64,000 nt of DNA from Petaurus breviceps papuanus (lineage: Eukaryota > Chordata > Mammalia > Diprotodontia > Petauridae), in assembly GCA_028583685.1 (NCBI GenBank), contig JAMXIF010000058.1, positions 16,864,742 to 16,928,741 on the forward strand. Reading direction: 5' to 3'. Below the pieces are notes generated by a model. The model did not search any database. It was not told the origin of the DNA and saw only the letters and a list, made by a program, of their open reading frames with translations. Below, one piece after another: positions 45,225-56,384 of this stretch (position 1 is the stretch's first letter; every line of letters starts with the position of its first letter). Made by a program: the position numbers and the translations under genes.

Positions 45225-45725
45225 CTTGTAAAAAATAGACATTGTCAAGCAAAACAAAATCACACATTGGCTACGTCCCAAAAGATATATCCCATTCTTC
45301 ATATTGTTCTAGCATACCTTTGTCAGACAGTACTTCGCATCCTTTATCATTTGTCTTCTGGAGTCATGGTTGATCATTATGTTGATCAAAGTTCTGAAGT
45401 TTTAAAAAATTGTTTGTTTTTACAATATTGGTATTTTAGTGTAAATTGTATTTCTAGTTCTGTTTCCTTAAATCTGAATCAGCTCATACCAGTCGTCTAA
45501 CGGAAATGGTCTTTTTTCATTCCTGTGGCATAGTGACATTCCAGTATATTTATATGCTGTAATTATTCAACCAGTCCTCAACTAATGGGCACCTCCTTAG
45601 TTTCTAGTTCTTTGTCACTAAAAAAAAGATCTGCTACAAATATTTTTTATACATAAGGATCATTTCTTTAATTTCATTTGGGAATAGGCCTACTAGTGGG
45701 ATCAGTCAATGGGTTAAAGGGTATG
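45225..45725 (-). mobile_element. L1 3' UTR, antisense
   Basis: 'ctacgtcccaaaagatatat', 'ctggagtcatggttgatcat', 'gatcaaagttctgaagtttt', 'ttcaaccagtcctcaactaa' and 'ctactagtgggatcagtcaa' give antisense L1 3' UTR landmarks in order. It shares lineage with the copies at 33642 and 58545. Confidence 0.75.
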
Positions 45726-45729
45726 TCTG

Positions 45730-45805
45730 GTCACACAGTCAGGATATATATCAGAGGGAGGATTTGAACCCTGACCTTCTTACCGTACAGTGTCTTGTTC
45801 TCAAT
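45730..45805 (-). repeat. MIR-type SINE fragment, antisense
   Basis: 'gtcacacagtcaggatatat' followed by 'gaggatttgaaccctgacct' is the distal antisense part. Confidence 0.55.
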
Positions 45806-46385
45806 ATTTGTTAGCTGTTTGATTTCTATTTAATTTGTATCTCTTGGAGTATAGCAAAAAGTCAAGAAATGCTTGTTTGAATTTTTGGGGATGTGTTTAA
45901 ACAAGAGATAACTCTATAGTACCTCCCTACCCCCCCAAAAAGGTGAGATTTCCTGATTGCAACCACAAACCTATATTCCTAGAACAGTTCTTTTCAAGTA
46001 AGCTTTCTTTTGTGGAACAAAGTGACTTTGAATTTCTCCCTGACAAAGATGACAGAATGACTGTTAAAATCAGGCTCTGATAATGTCCTAATATTCAATG
46101 CAAATACACAATAGAGCTTTCTTTAAAAGTTGAAGCTTTAAATACATCAGCACAATATCTTTAAAAGGAGCACAGGAACCTCTGAAAGATATCACCTTCT
46201 GCCTTTGGCTCTTCTTCTCCCTGGAGTTGTGGACCTGAGAGTTCTCTGAGACCATATGCTGAAGGCTGAGCAGAATTTCATCCTCACTTGCAAGGCAGAA
46301 TAAAGCAGGAGGGACTGTATGCTTTTTCCCAGTTGCGCCCTCCCTGTGGCAGAAAGATAGTTATAAGATGGGAGACTGGAGGCAA

Positions 46386-46545
46386 GTTTAATAACAACAA
46401 CAGCAACAACAATAACAGTAATAACTAGCATTTATATAGTGTTTACTGTGTGCCAGGCACTGTGCTAAGAACTTTATTGTTATGATCTCATTTGACAAAG
46501 ATGCTTGCAGGATAGGTACTCTGCTAGTGATTCTTAGCAGTAACT
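46386..46545 (-). repeat. MIR-type SINE, antisense, with AAC/AAT run
   Basis: An AAC/AAT triplet run precedes 'ctagcatttatatagtgttt' and 'gtgtgccaggcactgtgcta', followed by 'atctcatttgacaaagatg'. The triplet run is the expanded tail of the SINE. Confidence 0.7.
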
Positions 46546-46549
46546 CTTG

Positions 46550-47750
46550 CCTTCCTCTGCATTTGGTTTGGTGCAGCATAACCCCAAGTGCTCCTGAAAA
46601 GGAAGAGCAGGATATTGGGTTCCCTAATTGCATTTTGCTTCCCAACGGCATCTGTTCTTATCATAGCAGCACCAGACCCTACTGGCTCAGTCAATACTTG
46701 TATATTAACAAGAGGCAATCGATAGAAAAATTAAAAAGGAAAGTCAGGGTAATTAGGCTAAAGCTGCTGCTTATGAGTTTTCAATAATTACTTTAGCTTC
46801 CTCTTGTTTTCCCATCTCCAGAAAAATGGGGCCTGATTAGAGAAGTGGATTGAGTTTGACTGAGGACGTGTCAAAATTACACAAAGCCGAGTAGGAAATG
46901 AAATTAAGCCATATTTGTATTAGAACAGAAAGGGCCTTTATAGAACAGTGTGGAAAGAATAGACTTTGATTTCAGTGTGCCAATTAATGGCTGGGCCATT
47001 GTTGCTACCTGTCTTGTGTCATGGCTTTTTCCCCTACTGGCAGAAGCCCTTTGAAACTATTGCAGGATCTCATGTTTCTGAATGGAGTTTTAGGGGCCTA
47101 AGGTGACCGGATTTCTTAAAGAATGATTGGGAAAGTACTCTCTCTTATAAAGCTGCTGTACAAGTCAAAACCCTGGAGTCTGGCTGTGCTGTTGGAGCTA
47201 ACCTATGCTATTGTTTTATGTAGTCACAGTTGAAAATTATCCAGGCATAATTAAAAAAAAAATCAAATCCTAGTGAAGAGGCGTGTTCTTATGGGGCCAA
47301 CATAGCCTGACCCCTGGCTTATGGCTCCATCCATGAATTACTTGCATAGGCTGACATCATTTGTAACTGCTCCTGAGACTCATATTCTTCCAGTACCTTC
47401 ATTTATGAAGATCCGCTTTATTTTTGGCTGTTGTATGTTAGATTTCTTGCCTACCTCTCTAAGGGAAATAAGATGTCAAGAATCTTTAATTTGAGAGAAA
47501 AGAAACTAAAAGAGAAAAAGGAAATATTCCAGGCTTTATTTTCATACATAATATTGCCATTCATCTGGAAGAATTTAAAAGTACTTCCCTAACTTTACAA
47601 CCAAATTATATACCAATATTATCACATTTACTACTGTGAAGTAGCTGTTATGCATCTGCCAGGTGCATATATCCTGATGAAAAATGAAAATGAGTCTCAG
47701 TTCCACTTAAATCCATAGAACAGATTTATGGATGGATGAATATAATCAAT
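46550..47750. other. Unassigned low-repeat sequence
   Basis: No named repeat. 46930-47260 is moderately G+C-rich, complex and repeat-free, so it is a possible conserved non-coding segment. No credible coding frame was found. Confidence 0.3.
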
Positions 47751-47754
47751 AGAT

Positions 47755-48560
47755 ATCCAGCACCTGCTGTGTACATGGTATTCTATTAGAGAGACTAAGA
47801 AGAGAATTACTTTTTGCTCTGGTGAAACTAATAATCTAGTTTAGTCCTATAAGATATAAAAATACAAAACAAGTAACTAATTACCCAAGGAAATAAATAG
47901 TAAGTGCCCAAAGAGTTGTGTAGGGCCACTGTAGAACCATTGAGGAAAGGAAAGAATGCATGCCATGATTACTAGGGAGGAGCTGGGATTTTTGTTGAAT
48001 AGAGTTCAAATGAGTGGAATGAATGGAGATAGCTAGGGGTACGTAGTATAAACAAATGCCAACTTTCACAAGGACTATTGGGTCACATAAACTAATTGGG
48101 CCAGAGTAGTAGATTCAGTTTTGAGTTAAATTTATTTTTATGGCCTAAGAAGTAAATGAATCTTACCACTGTCTTCCTCCTACCTCCTGTCCTGTCACTA
48201 GACCTTTAAGTCAATGATAGGAGGCTATGCAGAAGTAAGAGCTGCATTTGGGGACAGATTGTGGAAGACCTTCATGCCAGGAGTCTGGCCTTTATTTTTT
48301 AGGCAGCAAGGAGTAGTTGAGAGTATTTAATCAGAGATTCTGCCTTATGAAGTGGCGTCCTGGCTGTCATGTACTGCACTAGGGACCTAGTGGAAACTGA
48401 AGCCCAAAGAGATGGTTTAGATATTTAGATATGCAGTAGTTGAGGTGATAAGGATTTGAAGGAGAACAGGGGCAGTGGTAAAGGAAAGGGAGGGAATGAT
48501 TGGGTTAGGTATGGGAAGGAAAGGGAATGGGCAAAGATTACTTTGAAGTTTTGCTTCTTT
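47755..48560 (+). repeat. Ancient mammal-wide repeat, family unassigned
   Basis: 'tccagcacctgctgtgtaca', 'tgtggaagaccttcatgcca', 'ggcctttattttttaggcag' and 'caaggagtagttgagagtat' follow the order of the repeat seen at 21080 and 25400. This is the longest copy here. Confidence 0.45.
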
Positions 48561-48649
48561 GTATCTAAACTAATAAAAATGCTATTAATAGAAACTGCCA
48601 ACGTAGGAGGAAAATAAAATTTTTAAAAAATATTTAATAATTTTGATAA

Positions 48650-48885
48650 AATTAATTTTAATAATTTATATAACACCTTAAGGTTTGCAGAGTGCTTCAC
48701 AATTTCTGATTTTCCTCTTACAGTAACTGCAGGAGATAGCTGTTACTGTTAGCTCCATTTTATAGATAAGGAAACGGACTCACCCAGAGTCACACAGCTA
48801 GTAAATACGAGAGGTTGGATTTTAACTCAGGCCTTCACCAGTCCAGCATTCTAACCACTGTACCACTAGCTGCCTCTAGATGTCT
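48650..48885 (-). repeat. MIR-type SINE, near full length, antisense
   Basis: 'ataacaccttaaggtttgca', 'ttttatagataaggaaacgg', 'gagtcacacagctagtaaat' and 'ctgtaccactagctgcctct' cover tail to head. Confidence 0.8.
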
Positions 48886-48889
48886 AAAT

Positions 48890-49420
48890 GTGGACTATGG
48901 TGTGATCCTGGCACAAGAAGAAAGAAAATTCATAGCATTTGTTTGGAGATGTAGAACTAGAATGTGGGAGGACGGCATCCATCTTAACAGAAGTGACACC
49001 TGAAGCTGTGACTTGGGATGAATCCTGCCTGCTAGAATGTCCCAAAGAAGTAAATGGCAAAAATTGAGCCTTGGGAATGCACTTGCATTTAGGGACCTGG
49101 AGGAAGAAGAGGAGCCTATGAAGTAGACAGAAATGGAATAATCATTGCAGCAGCATTAAAGCCAGAATGTCAGAGAAAGACCCAGAATGAGCAGTCAAGT
49201 CATAATGACCCCAGGAAGCCTCAGCTCTAAATGCTAAATGAATGAAGAGGATCCTAGAGCAGAATATGGCAGAAGGGTCCTTTACCTAGGAGACAGAGCT
49301 CTATTTTAGTCCTGGCCCTACCATCTGCAAAGTGTTCTTTAAAAAAAATCACCTTGCTGGTTCCATCTGACAACACCTTCCTATGACTGAAGATGTGATT
49401 AACTGAAGAGAGCTGTGGAA
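48890..49420. other. Unassigned non-coding sequence
   Basis: A MIR-like scrap lies near 49265-49345. Nothing else is nameable. Confidence 0.35.
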
Positions 49421-49429
49421 AAAGTCAAC

Positions 49430-49590
49430 ATGGCACCATGAGAAGAGGTCTGAATTTAGAGTTAGAAAGACTGGGTTCATTGCCAGCTATGCCACAATCT
49501 GTCCCTCTCATCTTGGGCTCAGCATACCACCTTTTTAAGACTCAATTTCTCCAGACCCAAAAAAGGGATAACAATCCTTATTTTACTTAA
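49430..49590 (+). repeat. MIR-type SINE
   Basis: 'tgaatttagagttagaaaga', 'ctgggttcattgccagctat' and 'ttaagactcaatttctccag' are MIR landmarks. Confidence 0.6.
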
Positions 49591-49594
49591 TGGC

Positions 49595-49815
49595 TGCCAG
49601 GTTGACAGGCACTGAAGGTCTACAAAATGCCATACATGTATTATCTTTCAATAACCCTGTGAAGTAGGTACCAAAGGTATTTCTTTCCCCATTTTGTTGA
49701 TGAGGAAATGAAGAGTTTAAGAAGTTAAGTGATTTGTCCATGGTCATGTAAATAGTAAGTGTCAGAAGTGGAATTAAAACTCAGGTCTCTCTTGACTCCA
49801 AGTCCAGCAGGCCTT
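49595..49815 (-). repeat. MIR-type SINE, antisense
   Basis: 'cattttgttgatgaggaaat', 'gtgatttgtccatggtcatg' and 'aaactcaggtctctcttgac' are in order. Confidence 0.7.
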
Positions 49816-49824
49816 TCTTTTAAA

Positions 49825-50900
49825 AAACAAAACTTTTTTTTTTTATATCTTTTATATAAAGCATCTTCATTTATTTCCTACTGTATTCTTCCTTTAATCA
49901 CCTCCCAGAAATCCATCTTATAATGAAGAAAGCAAAGAGAAAGGAAAAATAGTATAGTAAAACTAACCAACATATTAAAACAATATGACATCATATGCAG
50001 CATTCCATAGGTATCCTCTCCTGTCCTTGTACACTGCCATAGCTCTTATTGGTGGCCAAACTTGGTCATTATGCTTTTACAACATTCAGTCTCTGCGGTT
50101 TTGTTGTTTCCATTTACATTATTGTAGTCATTGTGTGTATGGTTTTCTGCTTTACTATGCAGCTGTTCATTAAAATCTTTATATGCTTTTCCTTATTCAT
50201 TATTTTCATTATTTATTATAGCACACTAACATTATGTTGATGTACCCCAATCTATGGACTTCCACCCTGTTTCTGGTTGCTTCCTTCCACAGCAAGTGTT
50301 ATCTATAATTATTTTAGTGCATAAAGGGAATTTTTTTTTTTTTACCAACCTTCTTGGAGTCTGTGCCTCAAGTAGTGGGATCTCTGGGTCAAAGTGTAAG
50401 GATATTTTCATTAGTTTCTTATCGTAATTCCAAACTACTTTCCAGGATGGTTTGACAGCTTGACAGCTGAATGTGCCCATCTTTCTACAGCCCTCTGAAT
50501 TGAACATTCTCATCTCTTGTCATGTCACCCAATTTTCTGGATGTGAGGTAAAACCTCATGGTTGTTTTGATCTCAATTTTTCTTATTATTAATGATTTGG
50601 AGCATTCTTTCCTATGTTTTTTTGTAGTTCCCAGGTCTCGCTTCACCATCCCATGGTATCTCTCAGTACTTACTCTGCAGGTATGTTTCCACTTGGGAGT
50701 ATCAGATGAGATACACATTCAGCAACATAATTTTATGAGTGTAAAATGCCATATAAATGTAAGCTTTATATTATTTTGAAACTATCTTTATCAGCTATTT
50801 CCTATGTAATGCTTCTAGCACATCAGGATTGAATTGCTGGTATAACCAAAATTGATTTTCTCCACACTAGATTTTGCTGTCTTTTTTCTCCTACTAAACA
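49825..50900 (-). mobile_element. Old L1 3' region, antisense
   Basis: 'tagtgggatctctgggtcaa', 'tccaaactactttccaggat', 'gtgcccatctttctacagcc', 'gtgaggtaaaacctcatggt' and 'attattaatgatttggagca' are antisense landmarks of L1 3' regions found in marsupial and old placental L1s. Open frames on either strand are incidental. Confidence 0.65.
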
Positions 50901-50909
50901 ACATTGTTT

Positions 50910-51925
50910 TTCTGTATAAAATTGTTACATATGTATGTGGCTATGGCGGGGGGGGGGGGGTGGAGTGGGAAATGATGCTTGGTTATTTTATACCAGCTTT
51001 ACTTTTCTGTACAATGAGGCCTTGACACCCAGCACTGAGGTTCACATAGTTGTAGTTTTTATAACTCTACCATTCAAAATTCTTTTTTTTTTCCTTAGCA
51101 AGCTTCCTGGAGACAAGGTTGTCCTTATACACAGCCCAGCACATAGAGAATTCAAACTGAATGTGAAAACCTTTTTATCCTATTGCAAAAAATAATCAAA
51201 GTAACCCAGATGCAGTCCATCTCTTCCCTACTTTCACCATGCATACTGCCAGACTGAAATTCTACCACACTCTTTTGGTTCTGAATAGAATAAACTTGTA
51301 TCTATAGAAATTTCTCTTCTCTATGAAGGTTGTCTTTAAAGCACTTTGGAGGAGAGAGAAGATGAAGAAGTTGGGGACAGGAAGGGGATAGTTCAGGGAA
51401 AAGTTGATGCCTTTGTCTGACCCACCTCCTTTCCCAGAGTTGAAATGTAGCTGAGAGGATTCAGGTTTGTTGAGATGGAATGCCTCTCCAAGAAGCATCT
51501 GCAAAGTATCCCTATCTCCAAAATACACAATTTGGCTGCCAGTATGACTTCTTCTCAGTGGCACATTATTATCCTGAGGATTGACGCAGCTTCCCTCTGA
51601 GCAGTTGGATCAGGTTACCCAGGCCTGCTTTGTGTTGGATGCAGTAACCATTAGATAAGCAGGATAGTCTTTATTTGGATTTATCTGTACCTCACCTCAG
51701 GATAAGTAGGAGTGTTTGCATTCAAAAGCAATTTGTCATTAGTAATATACTTTATATTCCCTGCAAAAACTTTGGAGGAGTACTCTGAAGTTAAAATATA
51801 GGAGTTTAAAAACTATAGTGACTTATTCTTTTACCTAATTAAAAAATGTTGTTAGCGCACATTAACCATCCACAATTATGAGAACTCCAAGAGATAATGT
51901 GAATGTGTTTTGAAAGCTGTGAAGT
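50910..51925. other. Unassigned non-coding sequence
   Basis: It begins near a G run (50947-50960). The 100-codon open frame on the minus strand (51262-51564) has no recognisable motif. Confidence 0.35.
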
Positions 51926-51929
51926 ACCC

Positions 51930-52188
51930 TGGGATATCACAATCTGGCTTCAGCCCACTTTTCCAACTTTATTACATACTGTTCTCCTTATGCCCTCTGC
52001 TTTATAGCCAAAGCAGCTGCCCTTCTGATCATCTGTACAAGATGGTGCCATCCCCCATCTCTGTGGCTTTACATACCTGGGATGTACTTCTTCATGTCTA
52101 CCTCATCTAATCCTTAGCTTCTTTCAAAGGTCAGCAGGTCAAGTCATGCCACCTCCTATAGGCAGCCTTGCCCAATTCTCCTCACTTT
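51930..52188 (+). mobile_element. L2 3' end, part 1 (split by HAL1)
   Basis: 'gcttcagcccacttttccaa', 'tgtggctttacatacctggg' and 'gtcatgccacctcctatagg' are L2 3' landmarks. The sequence resumes at 55025. Confidence 0.75.
52176..52188. repeat. Target-site duplication of HAL1, left copy
   Basis: TTCTCCTCACTTT is repeated without mismatch at 55012-55024. Confidence 0.9.
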
Positions 52189-52964
52189 ATTTTTTACTCT
52201 AATTTATTTATTTATTTTTAGTTTCCAACATTCATTTCCACAATATTTTGAGTTACAAATTTTCTTCCCAACTTTCCCCTACCCCCACCCCAAGATAGTG
52301 AACCTTTTGAATACCCCTTCTCCCAATCTGCTTTCTCTTATATCCTCCTTCAGAACCCCTCTAACTTTCTAGTAGGGCAAGATGTATTTCTGTACCCCAG
52401 TGCCTGTGTATCTTATTTCCCATTTACATGTAAAAGAAACATTTTTTTTAACATTTGTTTTTAAACTTTGATTTCCAGATTCTTTCCCTTCTTCCCTCCT
52501 CACCCACCCCCACTGGGAACAAGCATTTCAAAATAGGTTATACATGTGTAGTTACACAAAACATTTCCATAATAGTTATATTGTGAAAGACTAACTATAT
52601 TTCCCTCCATTCTATCCCACCCCCCACATAATCTATTTTCTCTTTTGACCCTATCCCTTTTCCCTTTTCAAAAATGTTTGCTTCTAACTACTCTTCCCCA
52701 ATCTGCCCTCTCTTCTATCATTCCCCCTCTTATCCCCTTTCCCCCTACTTTCCTGTAGGGTAAGATACCCAATTGAGTATGTATGTTATTCCCTCCTTGA
52801 GTCAAATTCAATGAGAGTAAGGTTGACCCATTCCCTTTCACTTTCCTTCTTTCCCCCTCCATTGTAACAGTTTTCTCTTGCCTCTTTTGTATGAAATAAT
52901 TTACCCTATTCTATCTCTCCCTTTCTCCTTCTCCCAATATATTCATCTCTCATCTCTTAATTTT

Positions 52965-53105
52965 ATTTTTTAGATATTGTCCCTTCCTATTCAACTGATC
53001 CTGTGCCCTTTATATATACATGTACATACATATACACACACTCACATATGTATGTATACATACAAGCACCCTCCTATGCATACATATATACACCTATATA
53101 TTCCC
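52965..53105. repeat. AC/AT-rich simple sequence in HAL1 3' UTR
   Basis: Runs of TACA, CATA and TATA units, a low-complexity tract of the HAL1 3' UTR. Confidence 0.75.
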
Positions 53106-53154
53106 TTCAACTATCTTCATACTGAGAAAAGTCTCATAAGTTACAATTATTGTT

Positions 53155-54309
53155 TTTCCATGTAGGAGTGTAAATAGTTCAACTTTAATAAGTTCCATAT
53201 GATTTCTTTTTCCTGTTTACCTTCTCATGCTTCTCTTGCTTCTTGTATTAAAAGTCAAATGTTCTGTTTAGCCCTGTTTTTTTCATCAAGAATGCTTGAA
53301 AGTCCTCCATTTCATTGAATGACCTTATTTTCCCCTGAAACATGATACTCTCAGTTTTGCTGAGTAGGTGATTCTTGGTTTTAATCCTAGCTCTTTGACT
53401 TCCAGAATGTCATATTCCAAGCCCTTTGATCCCTTAATGTAAAAGCTGCTAGATCTTGTGTTATCCTGATTGTGTTCCACAATACTCATATTGTTTTTTC
53501 CTGGCTGCTTATAATATTTTCTCCTTGACCTGGGAACTCTGGAATTTGGCTATGATATTCCTAGGAGTTTTCTTTTGGGGATCTTTTTAAAGAGATGATT
53601 GGTGAGTTCTTTAAATTTCTATTTTGCCTTCTTCTAGAATATCAGGGCAATTTTCCTTGAGAATTTCTTGAAGGATGATTTCTGGGCTCTTTTTTTTTAA
53701 GGCTATTTTTTTTATCATGGCTTTCAGGTAGTCCAATAATTTTTAAATTATCTCTCTGGATCTATTTTCCAAGTCAGTGATTTTTCCAATGAAATATTTC
53801 ACATTGCCTTCGATTTTTTCATTTGTATGGGTCTGTTTTATGGTATCTTAATTTCTCATAAAGTCATCAGTTTCCATTTTCTCCAGTTTAATTTTGAAGG
53901 AATTATTCTCCTCAGTGAGCTCTTGAAATTCCTTTTCCATCTGGCCAATTTGGCTTTTTAAAGCATTTTTCTCCTTACTGGCTTTTTGGGCCTCTTTTGC
54001 CATTTGAGTTAGTCTGTATTTTAAGGTGTTATTTTCTTCAGTCAGGCTGTTGACTCATTTTTCATGATTTTCTTGCATCATTCTCATTTCTCTTTCCAAT
54101 TTTTGCTCCACTTCTCTTACTTGATTTTCAGAATTCTTCTTGAGCTCATCTATGGCCTGTAACCAGTTCATATTTTTCTTGGAAGCTTTTGATGCAGGAG
54201 TTTTGACTTTGTTGTCTTTCTGTGGTTCTATGTTTTGATCATTTTTGTCCCCCCAAAAAGATTCTTTGGTCTGATTATGCCTCCTCTGCTTGCTCATGTT
54301 GCCACTCAA
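53155..54309 (-). pseudogene. L1-type ORF1 (nucleic-acid chaperone), broken
   Basis: It starts MSGNMSKQRRHNQTKESF, with a second ATG at MSKQ that may be the real start. The N-terminal third is charged and predicted coiled coil (e.g. ENQVREVEQKLEREMRMM, then LTEENNTLKYRLTQMAKE after an in-frame stop at 54055-54057). The RRM region shows RDNLKIIGLPESHD in a shifted frame (about 53715-53757), and the C-terminal domain shows RITYSAKL (about 53350-53376), equivalent to the L1 (L)YPAKLSF motif. Total span would be about 385 codons, near the normal ORF1 length. At least one stop and several frameshifts make it non-functional. Confidence 0.75.
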
Positions 54310-55024
54310 TTACTTGACTTTTGAGCTTTTTTCCACAATAGAACTCTGCTTCTGGAGTGGAGAGATCTGTGTCCTAAATTGCTGGGGTTTTCATAGCTGT
54401 GTCAGAGCTATGAGGAAGGTGCCCTCTCTATAGCTGCCACAAGCTCTGGCACACTGGCCACACACCCCAGGACCACCACCCAAGACTGTGACCCAGATCC
54501 AAACAGGACAAAATAAGAGTGATTACTCTCTGAATGGTTGCTTGGTCCCCCTATGATCTGCAGGCCAGGAGCTCCAGAGGCAGCCACAGGGCAGCAGCAA
54601 CCACGCCTCTGCTACCTCTTGCCCTGAGAGCAAGGCCTGGACCACACTCTCTCACTCAGTTCCAAGAGAATTCTCCACTGACCTTTTACTTTCTCTTTGG
54701 TGTTCATGTGTTGAGAAATCTGGAAATTGCCACAGTTGCTGGTGATTCACTCTCCTGAAGTCTGCTCTGGCTGGTCTGGGTCTGGGTGGCTCATGCGGGA
54801 CTGGACTTGACTCCTAGCGTGGTGTGATAGACTGTTCCTGTCGGCCTTCCAGACTGCCTTCAGTGGGAGATTTGTTTCACTTTGTCACTTTGTGAGTTCT
54901 GTAGCTCTAAAATTTGTTTAGAGTAATTTTTTCACAGGTATTGGAGGTGGTTGGAGTGGGAGCTCGCTCAGACAAGTTCCTGCTTTTACTCTGACATCTT
55001 GACCCACCCCCTTCTCCTCACTTT

Positions 55025-55245
55025 TTCATCCTCTGCCCTCCCTTCTTATACTTTATGCTTTACATATAATTTGTTTTTATTTTTCTGTATACTTTGTTCT
55101 CCCCAGTAGAATATAAACTCCTGAGGTGAAGGACCTTTTAGTTTTTGTCTTTGTATGTCCAGGGCTTCACATGGTGTCCAACTATGTAGGTACTTTTTAA
55201 ATGCTTATTGCCTGAATAAGTGAATGAATGAATGAATGAATGAAT
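55025..55245 (+). mobile_element. L2 3' end, part 2, with TGAA tail
   Basis: 'tgttctccccagtagaatat', 'aaactcctgaggtgaaggac' and 'atgcttattgcctgaataag' lead to the (TGAA)n tail (55221-55245), the classical L2 terminus. Joined to 51930-52188 it gives one L2 3' end. Confidence 0.8.
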
Positions 55246-55249
55246 AAGG

Positions 55250-55870
55250 TCTTTAGTTCCCCTCTGCTTGCCATTTTTGAGCTGGGTTCAGAAGTTTTCA
55301 CTAATTTGCTTATCCTAGGACCAGCCTTACTTATAAGCATATGTAGGTGCCTCTAGGTGCTTACAGCCTGACATCTGACACCTTGTGGATCATAATACCT
55401 TGTTCTTCTAGATTGGGTCCTGGGGATTGATTGATGGTACAAGTGGGAGCTCCCTATATAGTAAGCTCCATAAAGACAGGCTCTTTGTCTTACTCCCACT
55501 GCCTCCAAGTGCTTTGCCTGTGGTAGATGCTTAATAAATGAGGGAAAGGAGGAAGGAGGCAAGCAGTGAAGCAAATTCTGCTCTCGGGGATGCCCCATAA
55601 CCTCCCTAGTCTGTGCACAGACTTTTCCTTGGTCCTCATTTCTCTGGACCCCAGACCCCATCACATCAAAACTAGACAATTCACTATGAATTTGGAGCTA
55701 TATCACAAATAGCTGGCTAGTTCACATGCTTCCAGCATTTTCCTTCCACTTATACTACTGTACCAATCTCTGACTTCCCCACTTATTTATAGATATTAGA
55801 AAATTGCTTTATATCTCAGATTTAAATATTTGTGTAGGCTGCTATTTTAAAACTTGCTTATGCATAAGTT
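55250..55870. other. Mostly unassigned, with a short L2 terminus
   Basis: 55455-55545 ('taagctccataaagacaggc', 'gtagatgcttaataaatgag') is an L2-type 3' terminus. The 108-codon minus-strand frame (55353-55679) overlaps it and is not credible. Confidence 0.45.
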
Positions 55871-55872
55871 TG

Positions 55873-56111
55873 AAAGGCAGCTAGGTGGTACAGTGGATAA
55901 AGTCAGGAAGTCACCTGACCTAGAGTCAGGAAGATCTGTGTTTAAATCTGGCCTCAGATACTAGCTATGTAACCCTGAGCAAATAACTTCTCCCTGTTTG
56001 CCTCAGTTTCCTCATCTACAAAATGAGCTAGAGAAGGAAATGGTAAACCAGTATCACTGCCAAGAAGACCCCAGATGAGGTCACAGACAGAATTGAAATA
56101 ACTGAACAACA
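55873..56111 (+). mobile_element. RTE-tailed marsupial SINE, full length
   Basis: tRNA-derived head ('ggcagctaggtggtacagtg'), CORE-like middle ('ctcagtttcctcatctacaa'), then an RTE-like 3' part ('gctagagaaggaaatggtaa', 'cactgccaagaagacccc') ending 'aataactgaacaacac'. A perfect 10-base duplication CATAAGTTTG flanks it (55863-55872, 56112-56121). The tail matches the 3' end of the RTE LINE at 6020-6283. Confidence 0.9.
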
Positions 56112-56177
56112 CATAAGTTTGGGGAAGCAATATCAGAATGTAATTTATAAATAAATAAATACTACTTTGCATTTTAT

Positions 56178-56380
56178 ATCAATTCACTTTAAAACCTTTT
56201 CTTACCTGTTATTTAATTTAATTCTTACAGTGAGCTGATGAAGTATCATTATTTTGATGAGACAGATGTAAAGATATTAAGTGACTTGTTTAGGTGGCCT
56301 AGCTAGGAAATAGTGGACATGATACTTTAACTCTTATCTCCTAACTCTAATGTTTTTGCCAGTAGACTACTCTGCCAAGT
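56178..56380 (-). repeat. MIR-type SINE, antisense, diverged
   Basis: 'acagtgagctgatgaagtat', 'taagtgacttgtttaggtgg' and 'ctagctaggaaatagtgg' follow the antisense order. Confidence 0.55.
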
Positions 56381-56384
56381 AAAT

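Larger units (their letters stand above)
52189..55011 (-). mobile_element. HAL1-type half-L1, 5'-complete, antisense
   Basis: The insertion is 2.8 kb and bounded by a perfect 13-bp duplication. On the minus strand it has a relatively G+C-rich 5' UTR (55011-54310), then an ORF1-like region, then a 3' UTR of roughly 1 kb. No ORF2 (endonuclease or RT) sequence was found, which is the defining trait of HAL1 elements. The 5' UTR would carry an internal promoter. Being complete at both ends with a clean duplication, it was a full-length transposition event that relied on L1 enzymes in trans. Confidence 0.8.

Noticed and set aside
54310-55011. Host CpG island or gene promoter
   Set aside because: The G+C rise is the HAL1 5' UTR, bounded by the element's target duplication.
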